A stretch of 64,000 bases of DNA from Arthrobacter_B citreus (lineage in GTDB: Bacteria; Actinomycetota; Actinomycetes; Actinomycetales; Micrococcaceae). Where the stretch lies: the NCBI RefSeq assembly GCF_042429235.1, contig NZ_JBHMBA010000006.1; one strand, written 5' to 3'. Shown here piece by piece: positions 25,064 to 32,490 of this stretch. Numbering within the stretch: the first letter of the stretch is position 1; each line of letters begins with the position of its first letter. A program made the translations under genes and the position numbers. Under the pieces are notes generated by a model. That model saw only the letters and a program-made list of their open reading frames with translations. It made no database searches and had not been told where the DNA came from.

Positions 25064-26509
25064 TTAGAGCTCTATCCAGCCTTGGGTCAGGGCGAGCACG
25101 GCTGCAACGGCTCCTGCCACTGTCATGAGGAAGAGAACCAGCTCCCCTCCACGGAAGACTCGCTGCCCCTGTTCCCGGCGCGCGATCACAAACAGGACGG
25201 TGCCGGGGGCGTAGAAGATCATCGACAGCAGCACCAGGGGCAGGCCGGCGGCGTAGACCAGGAACACCGCGTAAATGGTGGCGATGACGGCAATGGCCAG
25301 GTCGCCCCGCCGGACGTGGCGCGGGGCTCCTTCATACGTTTCCCCGCTCCAGCCGAGCTTGAGGGCGTAGAGGGCCGCGAACAGCAGGGAAAACAGCGTC
25401 AGGACTGCGGTCATGTCCAGAGCGAAGTCGAAGGCGTCCTCGGAGAAGTAGGTGATGACCATGACCAGCTGGCTGAGCAGGGTGCTCAGCAGCAGGGCGT
25501 TGACCGGGACATCGTCGTCGCTGACCCGGGACAGGAACCGCGGCATGTCCTTCTCCGTGGCGGCCACGTAGAGGACCTCCGCTGCCATGAGGCTCCACGC
25601 CAGGTAGGCCCCCATCACCGAAATGATCAGGCCGGCGCTGACGAACACCAGGCCCCAGGTCCCCACTCCCGCTTCCAGGACGCCCGCCATGGATGGTTGC
25701 CGCAGCTCGGCGAGCTGTTCCATCGGCAGGACCCCGTAGGAAACGATCGTGACCGAGGCAAAGATGGCAAAGACGCTCAGAAAGCCAAGGATGGTCGCCC
25801 TGCCAACGTCCTCCCGCCGTCGGGCATGGCGTGAATACACGCTGGCACCCTCAACACCGAGGAAAACGAAGACGGTCACCAGCATCGTGTTGCTGACCTG
25901 CTCGAACAGCGGCCCCGTGTAGGCCGCCCCGGTAAGGTTGCCCGCGAAGACGGCGGGGTCGAAGAGGAAGACGGCAAACAGCACGAAGACCAGGATGGGC
26001 ACCACCTTGGCGATCGTGACGATCCGGTTGATGGCCGTGGCTTCTTTGATGCCGCGCCTGATCAGGAAGAAGAATCCCCACAGCCCGGCCGAGGACAGCA
26101 CGACGGCGGGAAGGGTGTCCCCTGCGCCCAGCTGCGGAAACAGGGCTCCCAGCGTGGACATGGTGAGCACCCAGTAGGTGACGTTTCCCACGCAGGCACT
26201 GGCCCAGTACCCCGCTGCGGAGAAGAACCCCACGTAATTTCCAAAGCCGGCCTTGGCGTAGGAGAAGATCCCCGCATCGAGTGCCGGCTTCCGCAGGGAC
26301 AGCCGCTGGAAGACGAAGGCCAGCATCAGCATGCCCGAGCCCGCAATCAGCCAGGCGACCAGCGCACCCCACACCCCGGTTTCCTCGGCGAAGCGCTGGG
26401 GCAGGGAAAACACTCCGGCCCCCACCATGGAACCGATCACGACGGTGGTGAGGGTCAGCAGGGAGAGCTTGGCCGCTGGAGCCTTCTCCCCGGAAACAGG
26501 AGCAGACAT
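25064..26509 (-). CDS. arcD: Arginine/ornithine antiporter-type APC permease
   Basis: A 481-aa APC-superfamily transporter with about twelve to thirteen helices. The N-terminal signature VVIGSMVGAGVFSLPQRFA is that of the basic amino acid/polyamine antiporter group. Further marks include FSYAKAGFGNYVGFFSAAGY and LGVEGASVYSRHARRREDVG. The next gene upstream on the same strand is arginine deiminase, so exchange of arginine for ornithine is the most likely job. Start at ATG 26509 with GGAAAAG upstream. The remnant of another arcA lies just downstream. Confidence 0.88.
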   Translation of the reverse strand: MSAPVSGEKAPAAKLSLLTLTTVVIGSMVGAGVFSLPQRFAEETGVWGALVAWLIAGSGMLMLAFVFQRLSLRKPALDAGIFSYAKAGFGNYVGFFSAAGYWASACVGNVTYWVLTMSTLGALFPQLGAGDTLPAVVLSSAGLWGFFFLIRRGIKEATAINRIVTIAKVVPILVFVLFAVFLFDPAVFAGNLTGAAYTGPLFEQVSNTMLVTVFVFLGVEGASVYSRHARRREDVGRATILGFLSVFAIFASVTIVSYGVLPMEQLAELRQPSMAGVLEAGVGTWGLVFVSAGLIISVMGAYLAWSLMAAEVLYVAATEKDMPRFLSRVSDDDVPVNALLLSTLLSQLVMVITYFSEDAFDFALDMTAVLTLFSLLFAALYALKLGWSGETYEGAPRHVRRGDLAIAVIATIYAVFLVYAAGLPLVLLSMIFYAPGTVLFVIARREQGQRVFRGGELVLFLMTVAGAVAAVLALTQGWIEL

Positions 26510-26696
26510 GGTTCTTTTCCAATCGGGGTGTGGCGGCCGCTGAGGCAACACGGGTTAGACAACAGTGGAGGGGCGGACCGCTTCCTGTCTGGGATCTTCC
26601 TCTGTCAAAAGCCTCGGCACTATCGTCTCAGAACAAGACGGCGTGGTTCGAATCGGCGGTCGGCGCCCGGCGGCGGTTGCCGCCGTCGTCGTACCC

Positions 26697-27959
26697 TTAC
26701 TCGATCCCATCCCGGATGATCGGGCAGGTCATGCAGTGCCCGCCGCCTCGGCCTCGGCCCAGCTCAGCGCCGACAATCGGAATCACCTCGACACCCGCGT
26801 TACGCAGCGCCGCGTTGGTCTGGGTATTGCGGTCGTAGGTGAACACCACGCCCGGTTCCAGGGCGACGGCGTTGTTCGCGCTGTCCCACTGCTGGCGTTC
26901 GGTGGCGTGGTAGTCCCCGGCGGTCTCCACCAGGCGCAGCTGCTGGTACCCCATGGCTTCGGCGACGACGTCGACGAAGCGGCGGTCCCGTTCGTCGCGG
27001 ATTTCCAACCCGGGGGCCTTGTCCGAGGGGTGGATGGTGAAGGGATGGATGCCGTCAACGATGGCCGGGTGGATGGTGGCCAAATCCCGGTCGGCGAAGG
27101 TGAACACGGTGTCCAGGTGCATTGCGGCGCGCAGTTTGGGCATGCCGGCGACGACGATCCGTTCCGCCGCCTCTTCCTTGAAGAGCGCCTGGGCGAGCTG
27201 GGTGATGGCCTGCCGGGAGGTCCGCTCCCCCATGCCCAGCAGTACGGTGCCGTTGCCCACGGGCATCACGTCGCCGCCCTCCAAGGTGGCCTGGCTCCAG
27301 TCCTTTTCCGCGTCGCCCCACCAGATCTTCGAGCCGGTGTAGTCCGGATGGAACCGGTAGATGGCCTGCATCAGCAGGGTCTCGTCGTGTCGGGCCGGCC
27401 AGTAGAGCGGGTTCAAGGTCAGCCCGCCGCCGATCCAGCAGGTGGTGTCGCGGGTGTAGAGGGTGTTGGGCAGCGGCGGCAGCAGGTACTCCGGCCGGCC
27501 GGTGGATTCGCGAACCAGACCGACGTAGCCGGAGAGGTAATCATCGGGAAGGTCCGACGTCGTGAGTCCCCCGATGAGGATCCGCGCCAGCTCCGCGCCG
27601 GTCAGTGAATCCAGGAAGGCCCGGGTGCCGGGGACCAGGCCTAGTCCGACCCGGTTGGCGATGATTTTGCGGTCCAGGAGCCAGGTCCGTGCCTCGGGGA
27701 TGTCCATGGTCTGCCCGAGCAGGTCGTGGAGTTCGACGACGTCGACGCCGCGGCTGGTCATCTTGTTCACGAAGTCGGCGTGGTCACGCTGGGCGTTTTC
27801 CACCCACATCACGTCATCGAACAGCAGGTCTTCCCGGTTGGTCGGGGTGAGCCGTTCATGGGCCAGACCGGGAGCGCAGACGAGGACCTTACGCAGTTTT
27901 CCGACCTCCGAGTACACCCCGTAGTCGGCGGCGCTGGGTGCGGAGGGTGCGGGAAACAT
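26697..27959 (-). CDS. arcA: Arginine deiminase
   Basis: A 420-aa enzyme that hydrolyses arginine to citrulline and ammonia. Family marks are GVYSEVGKLRKVLVCAPGLA at the N-terminus, LFDDVMWVENAQRDHADF, LEGGDVMPVGNGTVLLGMGERT, the HLDTVFTFAD block with its catalytic His, and the terminal nucleophile GGGHCMTCPI. Length is typical. GAGAA precedes ATG 27959. Arginine antiporter follows 187 nt downstream on the same strand, so both act in arginine use for energy or acid resistance; ornithine carbamoyltransferase and carbamate kinase are not in the window. A candidate operator lies at 28016-28030. Confidence 0.96.
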   Translation of the reverse strand: MFPAPSAPSAADYGVYSEVGKLRKVLVCAPGLAHERLTPTNREDLLFDDVMWVENAQRDHADFVNKMTSRGVDVVELHDLLGQTMDIPEARTWLLDRKIIANRVGLGLVPGTRAFLDSLTGAELARILIGGLTTSDLPDDYLSGYVGLVRESTGRPEYLLPPLPNTLYTRDTTCWIGGGLTLNPLYWPARHDETLLMQAIYRFHPDYTGSKIWWGDAEKDWSQATLEGGDVMPVGNGTVLLGMGERTSRQAITQLAQALFKEEAAERIVVAGMPKLRAAMHLDTVFTFADRDLATIHPAIVDGIHPFTIHPSDKAPGLEIRDERDRRFVDVVAEAMGYQQLRLVETAGDYHATERQQWDSANNAVALEPGVVFTYDRNTQTNAALRNAGVEVIPIVGAELGRGRGGGHCMTCPIIRDGIE

Positions 27960-28015
27960 GTGGTTCTCCTAGTGTCTTGCGGGCTGCTTCGCTGCAGGCT
28001 GCCGGGGTTTTCGTT

Positions 28016-28030
28016 CAATGCACTGTATTG
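28016..28030. promoter_or_regulatory. Candidate operator upstream of arcA
   Basis: The 15-bp near-palindrome CAATGCACTGTATTG lies about 57 nt upstream of the arcA start in an A/T-richer patch. One position breaks the symmetry. It could be a binding site for an ArgR-type or other regulator; short length leaves chance possible. Confidence 0.3.
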
Positions 28031-28096
28031 CCTCGGGGTGTGGCGCTCACAGACGTGGAGGGCGGACTGTTTGTCCGTCCCTCCGCAGTTGAGGAA

Positions 28097-28453
28097 TTAG
28101 TGACCGCACTCAGCCTGCTGGGCCTGCTTGCGGCGGCGGAGTGCCTCGTTGACGGCCGGGTCATCGAGCGCAGCGAGCCATTTGAGCAGTTCAGGTGCGG
28201 CGGCCGGATTGGCGGCGACGGCGGGGCGGGCCTTGGGCTCGTCTGTGGCCAGTTCCTGCAGCCGCAGGCCGGGAGTTCCCGGGTCTTCGGCTTCAGCCAG
28301 AATTGCGACCTCGGCGGGGTCCACGTCGCGAGGTCGGGCTGCTGAGGCTCCCGCATCAACGATGTCAGCCGCTGGGATGTTCATCAGCGGGGTGGTCCGC
28401 CGGGTGGACGGGGCATTCTCGTCAGCGGAATGTTCCTGCATTTCGTTCTGCAT
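28097..28453 (-). CDS. Leucine-rich-repeat-variant-type small protein
   Basis: A 118-aa soluble protein. The first 60 residues are polar. The C-terminal half shows the pattern of variant leucine-rich repeats common in actinobacteria: LAEAEDPGTPGLRLQELATD, then AVAANPAAAPELLKWLAAL and DDPAVNEALRRR. These units form helical solenoids used for protein contacts. AAAGGAG precedes ATG 28453. No partner can be named; it is the last gene before the defence island on this side. Confidence 0.75.
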   Translation of the reverse strand: MQNEMQEHSADENAPSTRRTTPLMNIPAADIVDAGASAARPRDVDPAEVAILAEAEDPGTPGLRLQELATDEPKARPAVAANPAAAPELLKWLAALDDPAVNEALRRRKQAQQAECGH

Positions 28454-28908
28454 GGGATCTCCTTTATCAGTAGCCTTACTTCCATCCTTGCAGAAGGTGA
28501 GGCAGGGTCCGAATCGGTCTAATAAAGTCAATGCGGCCGCCGCCGGAGCCAATATTGGGGAACCGGACAGCTGTAGAGCTCCTGCAGGGCAGCGCTCGGC
28601 TGAGCGAGACATATCGTGCAATCCCCTGCGTTCAGCTACCCACTTCCCGAAGCCTATGAAGAGTCGCTACGCGGGTTGAACTAGGGCTGGCGAATGGCCG
28701 GGACCGTCACCGGCGGCATCAGCGTGATCCGCGCCAGAGAAACGACTAGTCAATACAGATGGCTGCTAAGAAGGACCCTCCCATACACTGGGACGGAGCT
28801 GATCCAGTGTATGGGTAGCGTCATCGCATCCCTGGGTATTCCACTGACGATACGATTCATAGTGCTGAGACCCGCCTACTGGGAATTCAGAAATTAAGGA
28901 GTCATGGC
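28454..28908. promoter_or_regulatory. Island leader region
   Basis: A 455-bp stretch without a supported gene, at the point where base composition drops towards the defence island. It holds the LRV-gene promoter on the left and the promoter of the rightward defence operon on the right. The one clear structure is the 12-bp inverted repeat at 28780-28815. A consensus AAGGAG just precedes the DUF262 start. No tRNA or attachment-site repeat was seen. Confidence 0.5.
28780..28815. promoter_or_regulatory. 12-bp perfect inverted repeat upstream of the defence operon
   Basis: CCCATACACTGG at 28780-28791 and CCAGTGTATGGG at 28804-28815 form a perfect inverted repeat around 12 nt. It ends 93 nt before the DUF262 start. 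No U-run follows. It may be an operator for a regulator of the island or a leader-RNA hairpin. Confidence 0.6.
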
Positions 28909-31011
28909 GTGAAAACGGTATTTAAACCCGTGCCTTGGAAAGTCCAGGGACTGGTTGACAACGTCGAATCAGGCGTGGTCCAGCTGCCCGATCTGCAGAG
29001 ACCCTTCGTCTGGCCGAAGTCAAAAATCCGCGATCTGCTGGATTCCATGTACCGCGGTTACCCTGTGGGTGAATTGATGTTCTGGAACGTGTCCCAGGAG
29101 GACTCCTCAAGAACTATTTCCGGTTCCACCGGCCGTGTAGGCAGCCATCAGATCATCGACGGCCAACAACGTCTAACGAGTCTCTACGCCGTATTTAAGG
29201 GCGCAGCAGTCAGGGACGCTGACTACAATTCCAAGCGTATGTCAATTGCCTTCAATCCGATCACGGAAAAGTTTGAAGTGACTAATACTGCGATCGTGAA
29301 GTCAGTGGACTGGATCAGCAATGTATCTGAATTTTTTGAAAACACATACAAAACCCGAAGATCGTTTATGAAGCGCTATGAGGAAGCTCGCGGCGAACTC
29401 AGCGATGACTTGGAAGAGCTCATAGAAGAGCGACTAGGCCGCCTAGACAGTTTGCGCAACTATGAGTTCACTGTGGTGGAAATACAACCGGACGCAGATA
29501 AAAAAGTTGTTGCTGATATCTTCGTGAGGATCAACTCAGAAGGAGTCAGCCTCAAAGCTTCTGACTTCATTCTCACCTGGCTCAGCGTTTTCTGGCCCGA
29601 GGGCAGGGAACTGTTGGAGGCATTCGCCCGCGATTCCCGCCTCACCCCTCAGCGTGCCAGCGAGATTGCCGAGCATCCCGTTTCCTGGACGCCCATTAAT
29701 AATTATCTTGCTGTAGACGCTGGACAACTAGTCAGAGTGCTAGTGGCTGTCGGCCAGAATCGCGCGAAGCTCGGCGACGCCTACAACGCCCTTCAGGCCA
29801 AGGACCGTAGCACCGGGTTCGTTGTACCGGAGCGGCAGGATGCTGAGCTAGCTAAGCTCAAAGCGGCGCTGCCGCTGGTACTGAAAGAACTTCATTGGAC
29901 GGAGTTCATCCGGTGCTTGGCCGTAGCTGGCTTCAAGTCACGAAAAATGGTCACGTCGGATATGAACATACTGTCCAGTTATGCGTTGTGGATTTTGGGG
30001 CGCACACGTTTCGGCGTGGATATTACGACTTTGCGTAACCTCATGGCTCGCTGGCTTTTCATGTCCCAGCTATCCGGACGTTACACAGGAAGCGCGGAAA
30101 CTCAGCTACAGAAGGACTTGGATAGGTTGACCGCTATCAGCGGCAGCGAGGCAAACAGTTTTGTCTCATCCCTTGAAACAGTCATGGCGGCCGAACTATC
30201 CGAGGACTTTTGGACGCTGCGGATGCCTGATTCATTGATTTCGTCATCATCGGCCCTTTCCCCTTCTTACCAGGCATATTTGGCTGCCCTGAACATCCTC
30301 GATGCAGACATGTTCATGCTCAACAATAAAGTTCAGCAGTGGATGGACCCGGCCTTGCCCGCGGCCAAAGGGACCGAGGGACACCATCTGAATCCTCGAA
30401 AATACCTTGAAAACGTCGTCGGTATCCGAGATTTGAAAAAAATCAACCAGGTTGCCAACTTTGCGCCCACGGATTGGAGCACAAACAACCTGATCTCTGA
30501 CCGTGAGCCTGCGGACTACTGGCCCACATTGGTTAAGGAACGCGGATTTACTGAAGAGTCATTACGCAGGCAAATGTTCTGGCATGCCCTCCCTGACGGG
30601 TGGGAAGCCATGGACTACGAAGATTTTCTCTACGAACGACGGATCCTCCTGGCAGAGGTAACTAGGGCGGGATACGAACGTCTGAAGTCTGGACACTCAG
30701 AGGCTCCGTCCGCAATCCGCCTCACGACAGGGGCGGCGACTGCCCACGTTGAGAGGGACGTCGCTGACCTGGTTGAAGCAGGAGTCCTCTCAGCCGGTGA
30801 TCTACTCCGCCCGGTGGACGAGTCGGTAAGAATGCGCGCCGAAGTCACTGACGATGGAGTGGTTGTCATCGATGGTCATGAATTCGCAACATTGAACGCG
30901 GCAGCTCATCATGCGGGAGCGGACAATGTGTCCGGTGCCGAGTTTTGGCAGGTTGAAGATCGCGACGGAGAGCATATTGCGGTACAGGCGCTCATGACAG
31001 CGTCCGTCTAG
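28909..31011 (+). CDS. DUF262-HNH-RAMA protein, GmrSD-type
   Basis: A 700-aa protein resembling the fused type IV enzyme GmrSD. The N-terminal DUF262 domain (ParB-like) has LPDLQRPFVWPKSKIRDLLDS and the hallmark IDGQQRLTSLYAV near residue 80, used for nucleotide binding. Around residue 490 GHHLNPRKYLENVVG with NNLISDREPADYWP matches the His-Asn-type (HNH) nuclease half of this family. The last 80 residues (DLVEAGVLSAGDLLRP, VVIDGHEFATLNAAAHHAGA) look like a RAMA domain, which is linked to modified-DNA systems. GTG 28909 follows AAGGAGT. Known relatives cut DNA with modified cytosines. First gene of the rightward unit. Confidence 0.88.
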   Translation: MKTVFKPVPWKVQGLVDNVESGVVQLPDLQRPFVWPKSKIRDLLDSMYRGYPVGELMFWNVSQEDSSRTISGSTGRVGSHQIIDGQQRLTSLYAVFKGAAVRDADYNSKRMSIAFNPITEKFEVTNTAIVKSVDWISNVSEFFENTYKTRRSFMKRYEEARGELSDDLEELIEERLGRLDSLRNYEFTVVEIQPDADKKVVADIFVRINSEGVSLKASDFILTWLSVFWPEGRELLEAFARDSRLTPQRASEIAEHPVSWTPINNYLAVDAGQLVRVLVAVGQNRAKLGDAYNALQAKDRSTGFVVPERQDAELAKLKAALPLVLKELHWTEFIRCLAVAGFKSRKMVTSDMNILSSYALWILGRTRFGVDITTLRNLMARWLFMSQLSGRYTGSAETQLQKDLDRLTAISGSEANSFVSSLETVMAAELSEDFWTLRMPDSLISSSSALSPSYQAYLAALNILDADMFMLNNKVQQWMDPALPAAKGTEGHHLNPRKYLENVVGIRDLKKINQVANFAPTDWSTNNLISDREPADYWPTLVKERGFTEESLRRQMFWHALPDGWEAMDYEDFLYERRILLAEVTRAGYERLKSGHSEAPSAIRLTTGAATAHVERDVADLVEAGVLSAGDLLRPVDESVRMRAEVTDDGVVVIDGHEFATLNAAAHHAGADNVSGAEFWQVEDRDGEHIAVQALMTASV

Positions 31012-31110
31012 AATCCTGCTAGCTTGGGTCGGCGGCCTCGCGCGGCGGTCTGTCCGCAAGGGAGTGCTGCCGCCTCGGATCCTGTGGCGGCTTCAATCAA
31101 ACGGAGGCAC

Positions 31111-31134
31111 GGGCTCCGGACGCAGCCGGAGCCC
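31111..31134. terminator. Hairpin after the DUF262 gene
   Basis: GGGCTCCGG at 31111-31119 pairs perfectly with CCGGAGCCC at 31126-31134 around a 6-nt loop, followed by TCTGTT. It lies 100 nt after the DUF262 stop and 112 nt before the methyltransferase start. It probably ends or attenuates the first transcript and gives the methyltransferase its own promoter. Confidence 0.65.
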
Positions 31135-31245
31135 TCTGTTAGCCACGTCAGCTGATCGCTAAGGCCGGTTCGATCTAAGCACGTGAGGAGTACCTCGGCA
31201 TGCCGGCAACGGGTGTGAATGGAAAAGCGATAACCTTCTTGCACC

Positions 31246-32355
31246 ATGTTGAACACTGAAGTAATCACCAAAGCGCCGTTCGAGCGTGAGAAACAAGCCG
31301 ACTCGATCCGTGTCCTCGACCTTTTCTCAGGTGCTGGTGGTTTGACCCATGGCTTCTATGCAGCCTCCTCGAGGTTCGTGACGGATCGGGCAGTAGAGTT
31401 CGACTCTGCAGCTGCTGCGAGCTATTCCGCCACTTTTGGGGACAAGGTTTACGCAGGGCCCGTTCAAGAGTGGTTGCTCGAGGAAGAGGTGCCGAACGTT
31501 GACGTGGTCATCGGCGGCCCCCCATGCCAGGGCTTTTCGCTTCTGGGCAAACGGGACGCGTTGGATGAGCGAAACAGCCTTTGGCAGCACTACGCCGAGG
31601 CTCTCATCCGTGCAAAGCCTAAGTACTTCGTGGTGGAAAATGTTGGAGCCTTCGGCAAGTCTCAGCAGCTGGTCGATTTTGCCGACGCCACTCGGAAGGG
31701 TGGCTTCCTACAGGAGTACAGCTTCCAATGGCACATACTAAACGCTGCGGATTACGGTGCACCGCAAGCAAGAAAGCGGGCCATTCTAATTGGACACCAT
31801 CGGGACCTGACCTTCCCGGGGTTCCCACCTCCCACCCACGTAGGACGGCACATTAACGTTCGCAGCGCCCTCGCTGGTATTCCGGTCTCTGCCCCGGCAA
31901 CCGAGCTGCCGGATCGGAAAATTCTCGTCGGAGATCGCTGGATGTCGGGTCCGTTCAGGACAACCGAGCTGCACCTGGGCCGAAAGTACGCCCAACTATC
32001 TCTGGATAGGTTTGATGCGATCCCCGAAGGCGGCAACCGTATGGATTTGCCGGCCAAGCTCTTGGCGCCATGCTGGGTAAACCACAAGAGCGGTTCCGGC
32101 GACGTTATGGGACGCCTTCGCTGGGACCGGCCTTCAGTGACTATTCGCACTGAATTCTTCAAACCGGAAAAGGGACGATACATCCACCCCGTTGCCAACA
32201 GGGCCATCACGCATCTCGAGGCAGCCAGACTCCAGGGGTTCCCGGACGAGCACCTATGGATTGGGTCGAAAACCGCAATCGCAAAACAAATTGGGAACGC
32301 TGTCCCTATGGAGCTAGGAAAGGCAATTGCGAGGCAGCTTCTCCCACACCTATAG
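31246..32355 (+). CDS. DNA (cytosine-5) methyltransferase
   Basis: A 369-aa C5 methyltransferase with all main motifs: I (LDLFSGAGGLTHGF, residues 23-36), IV with the catalytic Cys (GGPPCQGFS, near 90-98), VI (VVENVGAF), VIII (QARKRAILIG), IX (RLQGFPD) and X (QIGNAVPMELGKAI). The variable target-recognition stretch between VIII and IX is short, so the recognition site is probably simple. No restriction endonuclease gene is next to it. In this context it corresponds to the DrmMII of class 2 DISARM or DruM of Druantia II, marking host DNA as self. Start ATG 31246 lacks a strong ribosome site. Confidence 0.93.
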   Translation: MLNTEVITKAPFEREKQADSIRVLDLFSGAGGLTHGFYAASSRFVTDRAVEFDSAAAASYSATFGDKVYAGPVQEWLLEEEVPNVDVVIGGPPCQGFSLLGKRDALDERNSLWQHYAEALIRAKPKYFVVENVGAFGKSQQLVDFADATRKGGFLQEYSFQWHILNAADYGAPQARKRAILIGHHRDLTFPGFPPPTHVGRHINVRSALAGIPVSAPATELPDRKILVGDRWMSGPFRTTELHLGRKYAQLSLDRFDAIPEGGNRMDLPAKLLAPCWVNHKSGSGDVMGRLRWDRPSVTIRTEFFKPEKGRYIHPVANRAITHLEAARLQGFPDEHLWIGSKTAIAKQIGNAVPMELGKAIARQLLPHL

Positions 32356-32397
32356 CTCTGTAGGTTTCAGTACGGGCGCAGTCGGCGAGCCCGGACC

Positions 32398-32425
32398 TGT
32401 TGTGTCGGTGCGGCCTGATACAACA
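32398..32425. promoter_or_regulatory. Imperfect hairpin between methyltransferase and ATPase-helicase genes
   Basis: TGTTGTGTC at 32398-32406 and GATACAACA at 32417-32425 pair over nine positions in RNA (one G-U). The hairpin lies in the 135-bp gap between the C5 methyltransferase and the ATPase-helicase genes. It may attenuate read-through or serve as operator DNA; the pairing is short. Confidence 0.35.
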
Positions 32426-32490
32426 AGTTTGAGAATATATGCACAGACAAGGTCACCCCTATGGGCGACTCCAGGGGGAAATAAACAACG

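Noticed and set aside
28694..28897. 67-aa rightward frame in the island leader
   Set aside because: It contains the inverted repeat, has no ribosome site, and its codon pattern is not coding-like.
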